From Ochrobactrum sp. Marseille-Q0166 (GTDB lineage: Bacteria; Pseudomonadota; Alphaproteobacteria; Rhizobiales; Rhizobiaceae), in NCBI RefSeq assembly GCF_014397025.1, contig NZ_JACJUO010000003.1, positions 372,001 to 436,000 of the forward strand: DNA of 64,000 nt, in the 5' to 3' direction. Each line of letters opens with the position of its first letter. Position 1 is the first letter of the stretch. The translations under genes were made by a program, and so were the position numbers. The notes below the pieces were generated by a model. It did no database searches. It was not told the origin of the DNA and worked only from the letters and a program-made list of their open reading frames with translations. Below are positions 26,247-34,870 of the stretch, piece after piece.

Positions 26247-27290
26247 TCACTTAGAGGCAACGGTCTTGACCAGTGCATGAACACTGTCTGCATCGAACTT
26301 CGGCTCCACCTTAATGGCATCCGAAACAACGTCAGCCTGAAGAGCTTCCATTTCCTTCCAGACATCATCCGGAATGTTCTTGGTCTTCAGAAGGCGAAGA
26401 CTGCCGTCACTCAGCTTGATATTGTAGTTGTGGCTGCCGTATTTTCCATCCTTCACATCTTTAATCATCGCGGTATAAACCGGCGTCAGATCCCAGATAA
26501 CAGAGGAAAGAAGGTTACCCTTATCAATGGACGTTTTGTCGCCGATCACATCGATAAAATAAGCTTTTCCACCATCGGTAGCAGGCGTTGTTTCGACGGC
26601 CTGCAACATCCCGAAACTGGAACCATTGCCCTGTCCAAAGATGATGTCAGCACCAGAAGCGATAACGGTTTCAGCAACTCGCTTACCACCAGCAGCATCA
26701 GCATATGCAGCTGGTCCAATCACCGCATAGCGAACTTCGACTGCCGGGTTTTCAGCTTTTACACCTTGCGCAAAAGCCACCGACATGTTGTTCCACGATG
26801 GTGGCTCACCAGAGACAACGATACCAACAACTTTGGTCCTGCTCATCTTTGCGGCCAGTCGGCCCGCGAGATAAGCACCATCGCTACCGGCAGCCGTGTA
26901 ATCCGCAATTTTTCCTTCAGCAAGTTTATCCGGACTGTCGACAATCGCGACCGGAATATTCATTTCAGCGCCGATTTCAGGGGCGGATGTGTTATAACCC
27001 GAAGCATGCGCGATCAGCAGACCAGCGCCATCTTCAGCAAGTTCGCGCAAAGTCGGGCGAACATCGCCGTAACCAAGATTTTCGGCAACAATTACCTTCA
27101 CGCCAGCCGCCTCACCTGCTGCCTTGGCAGCATCAACGCCCTGCTGGTTCCAGCCCATATCGGTTCCCATTTCCGGGGCCAGAATAGCGATGGATGTAAT
27201 TTGCTCGGCCAACGCACTACTTGCCATCCAGCCACTTAAGGCGAGAGCCAGCACAGCGCTACCGACTGTTCCTGCTATTACTCTTATCAT
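26247..27290 (-). CDS. BMP-family ABC transporter substrate-binding protein
   Basis: Periplasmic receptor of the PnrA/BMP class (347 aa). A signal peptide ends near residue 28 (SSALAEQ). The body shows VAILAPEMGTDMGWNQQGVD-like start (SIAILAPEMGTDMGWNQQG), LLIAHASGYNTSAPEIG, AAGSDGAYLAGRLAAKM and DIIFGQGNGSSFGMLQAVE, which form the two Rossmann-like lobes. It heads the leftward operon that continues with the ATPase and two permeases. Known relatives bind purine nucleosides, thiamine-like compounds or autoinducer; the residues do not tell which applies here. Confidence 0.9.
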   Translation of the reverse strand: MIRVIAGTVGSAVLALALSGWMASSALAEQITSIAILAPEMGTDMGWNQQGVDAAKAAGEAAGVKVIVAENLGYGDVRPTLRELAEDGAGLLIAHASGYNTSAPEIGAEMNIPVAIVDSPDKLAEGKIADYTAAGSDGAYLAGRLAAKMSRTKVVGIVVSGEPPSWNNMSVAFAQGVKAENPAVEVRYAVIGPAAYADAAGGKRVAETVIASGADIIFGQGNGSSFGMLQAVETTPATDGGKAYFIDVIGDKTSIDKGNLLSSVIWDLTPVYTAMIKDVKDGKYGSHNYNIKLSDGSLRLLKTKNIPDDVWKEMEALQADVVSDAIKVEPKFDADSVHALVKTVASK

Positions 27291-27376
27291 TTTATTGTTC
27301 CCATTTATAGATTTCTGTTGACTATTTATTCAATCCCGGACGATTTTTAAAGTATAATCGGGAGATATGTTTCAAA

Positions 27377-27781
27377 ATGAAAACTCACTTCACCTTTCTT
27401 GCTACAGCAATTCTTGGGTTTAATACCGCATCTGCCGCAGTTGATACACAGTCGCTTGATATTACAGTCAAAAACAGTGGCAAAACCGCATTGGTATGCT
27501 CTGCTTCCATTGCACATTGGTTTTCAGTAGACCTCGGTGAAGTCAGCCCTGGCACCAGCCAGTCATTCAGTTTTGGCGTCGATGTAAAAACGGGAAATGT
27601 CTTCCAGCTTAATACAGTCGGCGACGAAATGGCCGTACTGCGCATCTGGTGCGGCCATAAAGGCAATGACTGGGCAACGCGGGCAGAAATTCCGATGGAG
27701 CGGCGGGCGGGCGTCAGCCCGAAACCGATCCGTTTAACTTGTGTGGCAAACACGGCAACAACACGATGCACAGCATTGTGA
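27377..27781 (+). CDS. Small secreted protein of unknown function
   Basis: 134 aa with a signal peptide (residues 1-20, cut near TASA-AV) and a mature part that looks like a small beta-sandwich: SLDITVKNSGKTALVCSASI, HWFSVDLGEVSPGTSQSFSF and VLRIWCGHKGNDWATR. Four Cys residues in the mature part could form two disulfides. A GGGAG site is upstream of the ATG. It diverges from the BMP-binding-protein gene across 86 bp, which may be a shared promoter. I do not recognise the family; conserved short Brucellaceae proteins of this layout are usually annotated as hypothetical. Confidence 0.65.
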   Translation: MKTHFTFLATAILGFNTASAAVDTQSLDITVKNSGKTALVCSASIAHWFSVDLGEVSPGTSQSFSFGVDVKTGNVFQLNTVGDEMAVLRIWCGHKGNDWATRAEIPMERRAGVSPKPIRLTCVANTATTRCTAL

Positions 27782-27932
27782 CTGAACCCATTCAAGCTGA
27801 CTTTTAAACCACCACAGCCTTGCATCTGACGCCTTAGTTACGGAAGGGGAGGTTTTTGAAGCGGATCACTTAAACGATCTCAGTAACTCAAAAACCGCAA
27901 CCCCGATTGACAGTGCGAGAATACGATAGCAT

Positions 27933-27948
27933 GATCATACCGTAATAC
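27933..27948. promoter_or_regulatory. Operator-like motif copy 1 (ATACCGTAATAC)
   Basis: Located about 110 bp upstream of the SDR start. The core ACCGTAAT recurs in the promoters of the GntR gene (29618-29636) and of the divergent hydrolase/decarboxylase genes (34871-34893). Inferred binding site for the regulator encoded at 28867-29583. Confidence 0.4.
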
Positions 27949-28056
27949 AATAATGAAAAATCAACTGGAGGCAATTTTACGATTTTTCTTTTATCTAACT
28001 GTATTTAAATAGAAAAATCTGAAATACTGCCAGAAGCATTCACAAGAGAGTAAAAA

Positions 28057-28824
28057 ATGCGCACTGCAATTGTCACTGGAGCCAGCCGTGGACTGGGTCG
28101 AGCTTTTGCTATTGGACTGGCAAAAGATGGATTCACACTGAGCCTATGCGCTCGTGATGAGGCAGCGCTGGAAGAGACCGCGCAACTCGCCCTCGCCGCC
28201 GGTTCGCCGAAATTCGTCATCGTTGCTGCCGATCTTTCACAGGCTGGTGCCGCTGAAAAAGTCGTATCCGAAACGCTTGCAGCCACCGGACAAATTGATG
28301 CGCTGATCAACAATGCTGGCGCAACCAAGCGCGGCGATTTCCTATCTCTGACGGACGAAGATTTTCATGAGGGATTTGCCCTCAAGTTCCACGCAACTGT
28401 TCGCTTTTGCCGCGCCGCATGGGATGCCCTGTCTCACAGTAAGGGCACTATCGTGAATATATCGGGCGTTGGCGCACATACGCCGGAGCCAGACTTCACG
28501 ATTGGCGGCTCAGTCAACTCCGCGCTCATCAATTTTACCAAGGCGATCTCCAAGCGCGCACAAGGTACAGGAATGCGGATCAACACCTTGTGCCCCGGCC
28601 ATATCGTAACTGATCGTCTTGCTCGCCGGATTGAAGTGCTGGCACAGGAGCGCAATATTTCTATCGAGTCTGCACGCGAAGAAATTCGCGAGGCACAGGG
28701 CATACAGCGATACGGCGAAGCAGATGAAGTAGCTGATGTGGTGCGCTTCCTGTGCAGCCCCGCCGCTGCCTATGTGCATGGCACAGTCATCAATGTCGAT
28801 GGCGGCGCTACGCCAGGGATATAG
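28057..28824 (+). CDS. SDR-fold protein lacking the YxxxK catalytic pair
   Basis: A 255-aa Rossmann-fold protein of the short-chain dehydrogenase family, with the nucleotide motif TGASRGLGRA (residues 7-16), NNAG (85-88) and a C-terminal VHGTVINVDGGATPG. At the active site the usual Ser is present in NISGVGA (136), but the Tyr and Lys of YxxxK are replaced by Gly150 and Asn154 in FTIGGSVNSALINFTKA. It may bind NAD(P) or a substrate without classical hydride chemistry, as in some known non-canonical SDR subfamilies. It stands convergent to the GntR gene, with a bidirectional terminator between them, and has its own promoter with operator-like motif copy 1. Confidence 0.82.
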   Translation: MRTAIVTGASRGLGRAFAIGLAKDGFTLSLCARDEAALEETAQLALAAGSPKFVIVAADLSQAGAAEKVVSETLAATGQIDALINNAGATKRGDFLSLTDEDFHEGFALKFHATVRFCRAAWDALSHSKGTIVNISGVGAHTPEPDFTIGGSVNSALINFTKAISKRAQGTGMRINTLCPGHIVTDRLARRIEVLAQERNISIESAREEIREAQGIQRYGEADEVADVVRFLCSPAAAYVHGTVINVDGGATPGI

Positions 28825-28837
28825 AGCGCAAAAGAAA

Positions 28838-28861
28838 ATGCCGGGGTAAAAACCCCGGCAT
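28838..28861. terminator. Bidirectional rho-independent terminator
   Basis: Hairpin ATGCCGGGG / CCCCGGCAT with a 6-base A-rich loop between the stop of the SDR gene (+) and the stop of the GntR gene (-). A-rich sequence precedes it and TAATAAT follows, which suits termination from both directions. Confidence 0.85.
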
Positions 28862-28866
28862 AATAA

Positions 28867-29583
28867 TCAGGCATCAGCCTCTTCTGCAATCCGCGCCCGC
28901 AGGATAGCGATTGCAACTTTGCCCGCGTTCATGACGTGGTAAGCCGCTGCCTTGCGTGCCTCCATGCCGCGTCGAGCAGCCAGATGGCCAACCACCTCTT
29001 CAAGTTCAGCCAGGCTTTCACGCGTACGTCCCGGGGCGCCAAGCGATGTCGCACGCAAAACCATAACCCGCGCATTGAGCGATGACAGCGTGTGACCTAG
29101 CGCTTCGTTATGTGCGCCGAAAATCAAGCAGTCATAAAATGCATTCTTGGCTTGCAAGCGTTCCAGTGGATCGGTGACTTTGTCACCTTGCTTGAGTACC
29201 TCAAAAGCGGCTTTGAGCGCATCAATATCTTCGTCCGTTGCATTGCGAGCAAAAAGCTCGCACGCCAACCCTTCAAGCTCTATCCGAACCTGATAGATCC
29301 CTTCAGCCTGCTCTGGCTTCAGACGTGCCACAATCGGCCCGCGATGCGGAACAACTTCAACAAGGCCTTCACTTTCCAGCTGACGAAGAGCTTCACGCAC
29401 AGCCGTGCGGCTGACACCCGTCATCTCACACAAATCGCGTTCAGTGATGCGCTGGCCAGCTGTGAAATATCCAACTGCAATCGAGTTGCGGATACTTTCA
29501 GTTACGCTGTGACGTACGGGCGCAGCAGCCTTGACCACTTTAAAATCAATAGGCGGAGTTTTTGCGTTCATGGATACAGTCAT
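28867..29583 (-). CDS. GntR-family transcriptional regulator (FCD-type)
   Basis: 238-aa regulator. The winged helix occupies residues about 25-90 (SVTESIRNSIAVGYFTAGQR, ERDLCEMTGVSRTAVREALR, LESEGLVEVVPHRGPIV) and the FCD domain about 95-225 (EGIYQVRIELEGLACELFAR). Its promoter (29584-29695 side) contains the inverted repeat CGTAT-N4-ATACG and a motif shared with two other promoters in the region, so it probably autoregulates and controls the SDR gene, the aminotransferase operon and the divergent decarboxylase gene. Ligand unknown, plausibly a catabolic intermediate. Confidence 0.9.
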   Translation of the reverse strand: MTVSMNAKTPPIDFKVVKAAAPVRHSVTESIRNSIAVGYFTAGQRITERDLCEMTGVSRTAVREALRQLESEGLVEVVPHRGPIVARLKPEQAEGIYQVRIELEGLACELFARNATDEDIDALKAAFEVLKQGDKVTDPLERLQAKNAFYDCLIFGAHNEALGHTLSSLNARVMVLRATSLGAPGRTRESLAELEEVVGHLAARRGMEARKAAAYHVMNAGKVAIAILRARIAEEADA

Positions 29584-29617
29584 ATGTTCATACCCCTTCT
29601 ATCTTCTGGGGACCGAT

Positions 29618-29636
29618 ATTACCGTATTACTATACG
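29618..29636. promoter_or_regulatory. Operator-like motif copy 2 upstream of the GntR gene
   Basis: ATTACCGTATTAC overlaps a perfect inverted repeat CGTAT-TACT-ATACG at 29623-29636, 40-50 bp before the GntR start. This is a good position for autoregulation. Confidence 0.45.
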
Positions 29637-29695
29637 CTAATTGCTTGTTTTGAAAGCATCAGATTTGCCATCATGCCTGTCTAATGTGCAAAACC

Positions 29696-30880
29696 TCACG
29701 CTTGTGCCGCATCTATAACCGCCATAGCGGCTGCAACGCCGGCTCCAACATCCACATGTTTAACGCCTGCGGCTTTCAGCCCACCCGCAATTGCGGCAAC
29801 AGACATGACCGAATACGGCGGACGGGCAGTCGGCCCCATATGTCCGATCCGGGTGAGTTTTCCCAAAGTCTCACCACGTCCAGATGAGAACACGACACCA
29901 TAGCGCTCACGAATTGAACTACGCAGCTTCGCTTCATCAATACCTTCAGGAACCGCCACAGCCGTGCATGTTGGAGATGCTATCTCCTCGCGAGCAGCCC
30001 AGAGTCTCAAACCAGCCGCCTGCACCCCTGCCCGACAGGCTTTAGCTGTGAGCGCATGACGCGCCCAGACGTTTTCTTCGCCTTCATCCAGATAAATATC
30101 GAGTGCGGCATCAAGCGCATTGATCTCAGAAACCGAAGGCGTGAATGGAAACGGCCGATCAGCTCTATGCGCATCCTTCCAATCAACAATTGAAAGAATT
30201 GAAGCGCGCGGTGCATCAGGATTAGCGGCCATTTTTTCCCAGGCGGCATCGCTGACATGCAAAAGGGTCAGTCCAGGTGGACAACCAAGACATTTATTCG
30301 GACCCGTTACAAAAATATCGGCAAAGGATGTCTGCGGCAAAACATCCATTCCGCCAAAAGCCGAAACGGAATCCACGATGAACAGTTTGCCCGCGGCTTT
30401 TACCACTGCTCCGATCTCAGCAACCGGATTGACCGTGCCGGACGGCGTATCATGATGACAGATCGAGACTACGGCAACATCTGGCCGCTTCTTTAAAAAA
30501 TCTGCTATCGCCTCTGCCAAAAGCACTTCGTTGTAGGGCACTGCAAGTTCAACGACTTCTTTGGCATAGCGTGCTGCCCAAGAGCCAAAGCCTTTGCCAT
30601 AAACACCAGATACGAGATTAAGCACCACATCATTTCTGTTGATCAGCGATGCCGCAGCTGCTTCCAGTCCCAATACAGGCTCTCCCTGCAGAATAACCGG
30701 CGGGGTATTTGTATGAAAGGCCCGCTGCACCTTCGCATTGACCGTTTCATAGAATACGAGAAAAGCGGGGTCATAATCATAGAGAACAGGCCGTGACAGC
30801 GCACGAAGTACCGCCGGATAGGCATCCACCGGGCCTGTTGTCAGCGTGAATATCGGATCAGCAATCTTCTCAATGCTCAT
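29696..30880 (-). CDS. Class V aminotransferase, pyridoxamine--pyruvate aminotransferase-like
   Basis: 394-aa PLP-fold enzyme, last gene of the leftward catabolic operon. It opens with FTLTTGPVDAYPAVLRALSR and has LHGEPVLGLEAAAASL-type text (ILQGEPVLGLEAAAASL), SGVYGKGFG, CHHDTPSGTVNP, FIVDSVSAFGGM, VTGPNKCLG and FSSGRGETLGKLTRIGHMGP. From memory of the Mesorhizobium loti enzyme, the residues that bind PLP-site lysine and pyridoxal/pyruvate (Tyr35, Lys197, Arg336, Arg345) correspond here to Tyr34, Lys196, Arg335 and Arg344, all present with one constant offset. That enzyme converts pyridoxamine plus pyruvate to pyridoxal plus alanine. Other class V aminotransferases cannot be excluded. Its ATG overlaps the upstream stop (ATGA). 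Confidence 0.85.
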   Translation of the reverse strand: MSIEKIADPIFTLTTGPVDAYPAVLRALSRPVLYDYDPAFLVFYETVNAKVQRAFHTNTPPVILQGEPVLGLEAAAASLINRNDVVLNLVSGVYGKGFGSWAARYAKEVVELAVPYNEVLLAEAIADFLKKRPDVAVVSICHHDTPSGTVNPVAEIGAVVKAAGKLFIVDSVSAFGGMDVLPQTSFADIFVTGPNKCLGCPPGLTLLHVSDAAWEKMAANPDAPRASILSIVDWKDAHRADRPFPFTPSVSEINALDAALDIYLDEGEENVWARHALTAKACRAGVQAAGLRLWAAREEIASPTCTAVAVPEGIDEAKLRSSIRERYGVVFSSGRGETLGKLTRIGHMGPTARPPYSVMSVAAIAGGLKAAGVKHVDVGAGVAAAMAVIDAAQA

Positions 30881-32274
30881 ATCGCTCTCCCATTCATGTC
30901 CGTATTGCCTCGCGTCATTGCGAGAAAAGCTGCGCCATCCGCAGCGTCTTCAATTGCATTAAGCGTAGCGATCAGCCTATCGGCATCGAGATCAACGCCG
31001 CACCAGCTAATCTGCACGCGGAACTTTGCCGCGAGATCGGCATCGGTCATCGGATGATCCAGCCCGCCTTTGGCGGCATCAATTCTCTGTTCTAGCTTGC
31101 GTCCGTCATGCAGCAAAAGACAAACTTCAGCCGCTTCAAATGGAAAGGAAGGATCATCTAAGAAAGATACTTTTGACGCCAAATCTTTGAGTTGCCGATC
31201 CTGCACAGCATGATCGGAAAACGCTTCAAGATCAGCCCTGCCCCATAGTAAGCTCACCGCAACAGCATGCTGCGCGCTGACCTGTGAAAGCCTTCCCGTG
31301 GTGACGTTTGGACGATCCGTACGCTGCCGCAGAAGCGGATGCCCCGTCAATGCGATGGAAGCAATATCATTAGTGTGAAAATCCTCTTGCGCATGCAATG
31401 CAAGACAGGCTTCGATAACTGGGTTGAGAACCACGCCACAAGGATAAGGCTTGAAAGTATTTTTGAGAATCTCCCAGCGGCTTCCCAATCCGTCTGTAAG
31501 AGCTGATAAATCCGGGGCATCTGAATGCAGCGCCAGAAATCCCCTTTCCCCTTCTAGTGGCGCGTCAGGACCAGTATAGCCTTTAGATGCCAGCAAAGCA
31601 GACATCAAACCCGCGCGTGCGGCCTGCCCCACCGAGAGGCTTTTCGACATTGTTCCAAGCGTTTCAACTGAGCCGGAAGTCTGAGCCAGAGCATGGCCCA
31701 ACGCATCGACGAGTTCTCTGGATGAGAGTTTTAAAAGTCTGCCAGCAGCAAGGGTTGCGCCAAAAGCTCCGCAAGTTGATGTAATATGCCAACCGCGCGC
31801 ATAATGGACCGGATGCAATGCATTGCCCAGTCGACATGTTAATTCTGCTCCCAGAACAAACGCTTCGATCAGCGCGCGCCCGGATACAGGCTTCCCCTCA
31901 GCGGCCAGCGTCTCAGCTAAAGCCAGAATAGCCGGCGCAACAGGTGCAGACGGATGAATAACTGTCGGAACATGGGTGTCATCGAAATCGAAAATATTTG
32001 CCGAGGCCGCATTGATATAAGCGGCCCAGAGCATATCAGCACGTTCAGCGCGTCCGATCAGGCCGGCAGTGGCTGGACCGGAAAAAGCTGGCAGCATCGC
32101 TACCAGCTTCTGGATTGCAGCTTCATTTGAACCACCGATTGCTGTACCGACCATGTTGAGCAGCGAGCGCCGCCCGGCTGCAAGCACAGCATCAGGCATC
32201 GCCGGTGGCGAATGAATAAACTCAGCAATTACAGCGCTCAAACCCTTCATATCAAGCACCGGCAGCTTTGCCAC
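30877..32274 (-). CDS. MmgE/PrpD family protein
   Basis: 465-aa protein of the 2-methylcitrate dehydratase/cis-aconitate decarboxylase fold, cytoplasmic. Markers are RRSLLNMVGTAIGGS, an all-helical N-terminal domain with FDFDDTHVPTVIHPSAPVAP, GRALIEAFVLGAELTCRLG and HYARGWHITSTCGAFGATLAAG, followed by an alpha/beta lid with KPYPCGVVLNPVIEACLAL. Family members dehydrate or decarboxylate tricarboxylate-like acids; many in catabolic operons are uncharacterised. The GTG start at 32274 overlaps the upstream dehydrogenase by 23 bp; an alternative ATG at 32250 lacks a ribosome site. The stop overlaps the aminotransferase start by 4 bp. Confidence 0.87.
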   Translation of the reverse strand: MAKLPVLDMKGLSAVIAEFIHSPPAMPDAVLAAGRRSLLNMVGTAIGGSNEAAIQKLVAMLPAFSGPATAGLIGRAERADMLWAAYINAASANIFDFDDTHVPTVIHPSAPVAPAILALAETLAAEGKPVSGRALIEAFVLGAELTCRLGNALHPVHYARGWHITSTCGAFGATLAAGRLLKLSSRELVDALGHALAQTSGSVETLGTMSKSLSVGQAARAGLMSALLASKGYTGPDAPLEGERGFLALHSDAPDLSALTDGLGSRWEILKNTFKPYPCGVVLNPVIEACLALHAQEDFHTNDIASIALTGHPLLRQRTDRPNVTTGRLSQVSAQHAVAVSLLWGRADLEAFSDHAVQDRQLKDLASKVSFLDDPSFPFEAAEVCLLLHDGRKLEQRIDAAKGGLDHPMTDADLAAKFRVQISWCGVDLDADRLIATLNAIEDAADGAAFLAMTRGNTDMNGRAI

Positions 32275-33148
32275 GCACTTCCGTTCCAGCCCATTGTTCC
32301 AATGGGCGAATGATTGCCGTCATATCAGCATCCGGTCCGAGATCAGCTTTGGTAATGGAAAATAGCATCCGCACAGCGTTACCAACCAGCATTGGCACAC
32401 CAAGACGTTCGGCTTCTTCAAGGCAAAGGCGAATATCCTTCAGAGATAAGGCTATCGCGAACCCAAAATCAAAACCGCGCGGCAGCACGAAGCGTGGAAT
32501 TTTATCGACACTTGCCGAGGTGCGACCTGAACCGGCATTCAGAACCTCAATCATAACATCCGCATCTAGCCCCGCCTTTGCCCCCATAACCATCGCTTCG
32601 GAAGTGATCGCAAGTGCTGCCGCGGAGCAGATATTGTTGATGAGCTTCATCACCTGTGCCTTGCCGGGTTCTTCGGCCACACGAATTACTTTTCCAAGCG
32701 TCAGAAGCATTGGCTCAACAACGCTAAAATCTGCGGATGGGCCAGCGGCCATCAGGGCAAGTGTTCCCTTTTTTGCACCTGCAACACCGCCGGAAACCGG
32801 GCTGTCGATCAAAGCTATGCCGGCTGAAGAAAGGATTTCCGCCAAATCCATTTCAGCTTTCGGTCCGGTTGTTGAAAGATCAACAACGCGTTTCACAACA
32901 CCGGGATTTGCAGCAATGGCTCGCCCGACTGCCAAAACGACTTCGGGTGTAGGCAAGGAGAGGAGGACTGTTTCAACCCGGGCGCATAGATCTTCAAGAC
33001 TGCTGGCTGCATCTGCCCCGGCACCTGTCAAAGCTGAAACCGCTGCCTCTGAACGGTCATTGACCACCAGCTTGTAGCCTGCACCCAAGATGCGCTCTGC
33101 CATCGGGCGTCCCATATTACCAAGCCCGACAAAACCCAGTTCAGACAT
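32252..33148 (-). CDS. Beta-hydroxyacid dehydrogenase (3-hydroxyisobutyrate dehydrogenase family)
   Basis: 298-aa NAD(P)-dependent oxidoreductase. The N-terminal Rossmann motif is GFVGLGNMGRPMAERIL; the substrate motif is ALIDSPVSGGVAGAKKGTL (residues 112-130) and the catalytic lysine is Lys168 in AQVMKLINN. The C-terminal helical domain has SLKDIRLCLEEAERLGVPM. The family oxidises beta-hydroxyacids to aldehydes or reduces semialdehydes. It precedes the MmgE/PrpD gene and follows the SDR gene within 30 bp, so it is part of the same operon. Substrate unknown. Confidence 0.9.
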   Translation of the reverse strand: MSELGFVGLGNMGRPMAERILGAGYKLVVNDRSEAAVSALTGAGADAASSLEDLCARVETVLLSLPTPEVVLAVGRAIAANPGVVKRVVDLSTTGPKAEMDLAEILSSAGIALIDSPVSGGVAGAKKGTLALMAAGPSADFSVVEPMLLTLGKVIRVAEEPGKAQVMKLINNICSAAALAITSEAMVMGAKAGLDADVMIEVLNAGSGRTSASVDKIPRFVLPRGFDFGFAIALSLKDIRLCLEEAERLGVPMLVGNAVRMLFSITKADLGPDADMTAIIRPLEQWAGTEVRGKAAGA

Positions 33149-33177
33149 TCCACTCTCCTGTTATCGTGGCCCCGCTG

Positions 33178-33972
33178 TCAGGCAAAAGACCAACCATTAT
33201 CCACCGGTATTGCAGCGCCATTGATGCCTTCGCTGGCAGAGCCGCTAAGAAACAAAGCAAGAGCTGTTACCGTATCCATCGGAATAAATTTTCCGCCCGG
33301 TTGGCGGGTTGAAAGAAAGAGGCGTGTTGCCTCTTCTTCGCTTAAGCCTTTCTCAGTAGCCAGCAGCCTGATGCGGCCCCGCGCTGAATCTGTCGCCATC
33401 AACCCTGGACATATTGCGTTGCAGGTGATTGTTGTTGAAGCCAGTTCAAGCGCCAACGTGCGGGTCAGGCCGATCATCGCATGCTTGGTGGTGACATAAT
33501 CCGCGCGCTCTGCAAGAGCGATCAAACTATAAACAGACGCCATATTGATGATCCGTCCCCAGCCACGTGCCTGCATGTCGGGAAGGCAAGCCCGGATCAG
33601 CCGGAACGGTGCAGAAAGATTAACTTCCAACGCACGATCCCAGTCGGAATCTGCAAGCGATTGCACTGGTGAAATTTTACGAATAACCGCATTGTTGATC
33701 AGAATGTCGATGCTGCCTAAATATCTTTTTGCGTGTTCAAAAAGCTCATCCGCAGCACCTTCCTGAGATAAATCAAGCGACACAGCACCGACCGGCTGGC
33801 TTATCTCATCCGCCAAAGCCGCAGCAACATCGGTTACTTCCGGCCGAATATCCGTGAGGAAAATGCGGTTTCCGGCTTTTGCAAAGACCCGCGCAAGCTC
33901 AAGGCCCAGCCCAAGAGCCGAACCCGTGATCAGCACAGTTTTATCGCTACAGGGAGCCCAAACCGAATTCAT
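33178..33972 (-). CDS. Short-chain dehydrogenase/reductase
   Basis: Classical SDR of 264 aa. I use the ATG at 33972, which forms an ATGA overlap with the hydrolase stop and is preceded by GGGAGG. Motifs: TGSALGLGLELAR for cofactor, DILINNAVIRK, NMASVYSLIA with the catalytic Ser, and YVTTK with the catalytic Tyr and Lys. In the pathway-I route of M. loti, pyridoxal 4-dehydrogenase is also an SDR, so this gene is a candidate for that step given the adjacent aminotransferase and lactonase-fold genes. The sequence itself does not prove it. Confidence 0.87.
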   Translation of the reverse strand: MNSVWAPCSDKTVLITGSALGLGLELARVFAKAGNRIFLTDIRPEVTDVAAALADEISQPVGAVSLDLSQEGAADELFEHAKRYLGSIDILINNAVIRKISPVQSLADSDWDRALEVNLSAPFRLIRACLPDMQARGWGRIINMASVYSLIALAERADYVTTKHAMIGLTRTLALELASTTITCNAICPGLMATDSARGRIRLLATEKGLSEEEATRLFLSTRQPGGKFIPMDTVTALALFLSGSASEGINGAAIPVDNGWSFA

Positions 33973-34820
33973 CGTGCCAGTTCCTCCCATTTGAGAACTG
34001 GCTCAACATCCAGTCGCACAACAATGCCTTCAAGCGCTTCTGACGGCGCACAATAAGCGCGCATTACCGCTGGATCATGCCCCGGCACGATATGATCTAG
34101 TGTTGGAGCCAGTTCAGTTAAACGAGCATAGCCGCGAATGAGTTCTGCTTCGTCAAACAAGACCGGAAACGGATTCTCGCGCTCCATATTAGCGTAAAAA
34201 TGCGTTGCATCAGAGGCAAGAACCACCCAGCCGCGCTTTGTATAAACCCGAACAGCCTGCAAACCTGCACTATGCCCCGGCACCGAATGCAACCAGATAC
34301 CGGGCGATAGTTCCGTATCGCCGCGATGAAATTCAATGCGACCGGCATACAGATGACGGACGTAGTCAACGATATTTCCAACATCGAACGGCGCTCGCGC
34401 TTTTGGATCACACATGCATGGGCCGGTCGCATGCTCTGCCTCGTTGACCTGAAGATGAAAGCGAGCTGACGGAAAATCGCCGAGGGTTCCGGCATGGTCA
34501 TAATGCAGATGCGTGAGAATCACCTCGCTGACCTTTCCGGCATCCACATCCAGCAGCGCAAGCGCATCAACAGGACGACGCAAAAACGTGCGTACCCGCG
34601 CATCGGCTGCTTGCTGCCCGAACCCCGTATCAATGACGTAAATTTCGCCTCCTCGACGCGCCAGCCAGATGAAATAATCCAGATTTTCACCCGACTCATG
34701 TGGATCAGCATAAAGAAAATTATCTTTCGCTGTTCGTCCGGTGTGCGTGGCGTAACGAAGTGCGTAAAGCTCAAAAGGCGTTGGTTTCTCGTTAAAATCT
34801 GCCGCAGGAGCCGCCATCAT
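33969..34820 (-). CDS. Metallo-beta-lactamase-fold hydrolase (lactonase-like)
   Basis: 283-aa hydrolase, first gene of the leftward operon. It carries the full zinc set: HLHYDH at 104-109, His183 in SVPGHSAG, Asp204 in LASDATH and His248 in VPGHDP. The spacing matches the AttM/AiiA-type lactonases rather than true beta-lactamases. In B6 catabolism the 4-pyridoxolactonase belongs to this superfamily, so lactone opening is a plausible role. No signal peptide. It diverges from the decarboxylase-family gene across 193 bp that contain a strong inverted repeat. Confidence 0.88.
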   Translation of the reverse strand: MMAAPAADFNEKPTPFELYALRYATHTGRTAKDNFLYADPHESGENLDYFIWLARRGGEIYVIDTGFGQQAADARVRTFLRRPVDALALLDVDAGKVSEVILTHLHYDHAGTLGDFPSARFHLQVNEAEHATGPCMCDPKARAPFDVGNIVDYVRHLYAGRIEFHRGDTELSPGIWLHSVPGHSAGLQAVRVYTKRGWVVLASDATHFYANMERENPFPVLFDEAELIRGYARLTELAPTLDHIVPGHDPAVMRAYCAPSEALEGIVVRLDVEPVLKWEELAR

Positions 34821-34870
34821 TTTCCCACTTTACGTTCACGTTTGCCGAAAACTGTCGAACTCTGTTTTTA

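Noticed and set aside
26277..27239. 320-codon plus-strand frame across the BMP receptor gene
   Set aside because: The opposite strand encodes a clear BMP-family receptor with signal peptide; the frame is an antisense shadow.
32268..33077. 269-codon plus-strand frame opposite the beta-hydroxyacid dehydrogenase
   Set aside because: The minus-strand product has all family motifs, while this frame is Ser/Ala/Pro-rich with no domain.
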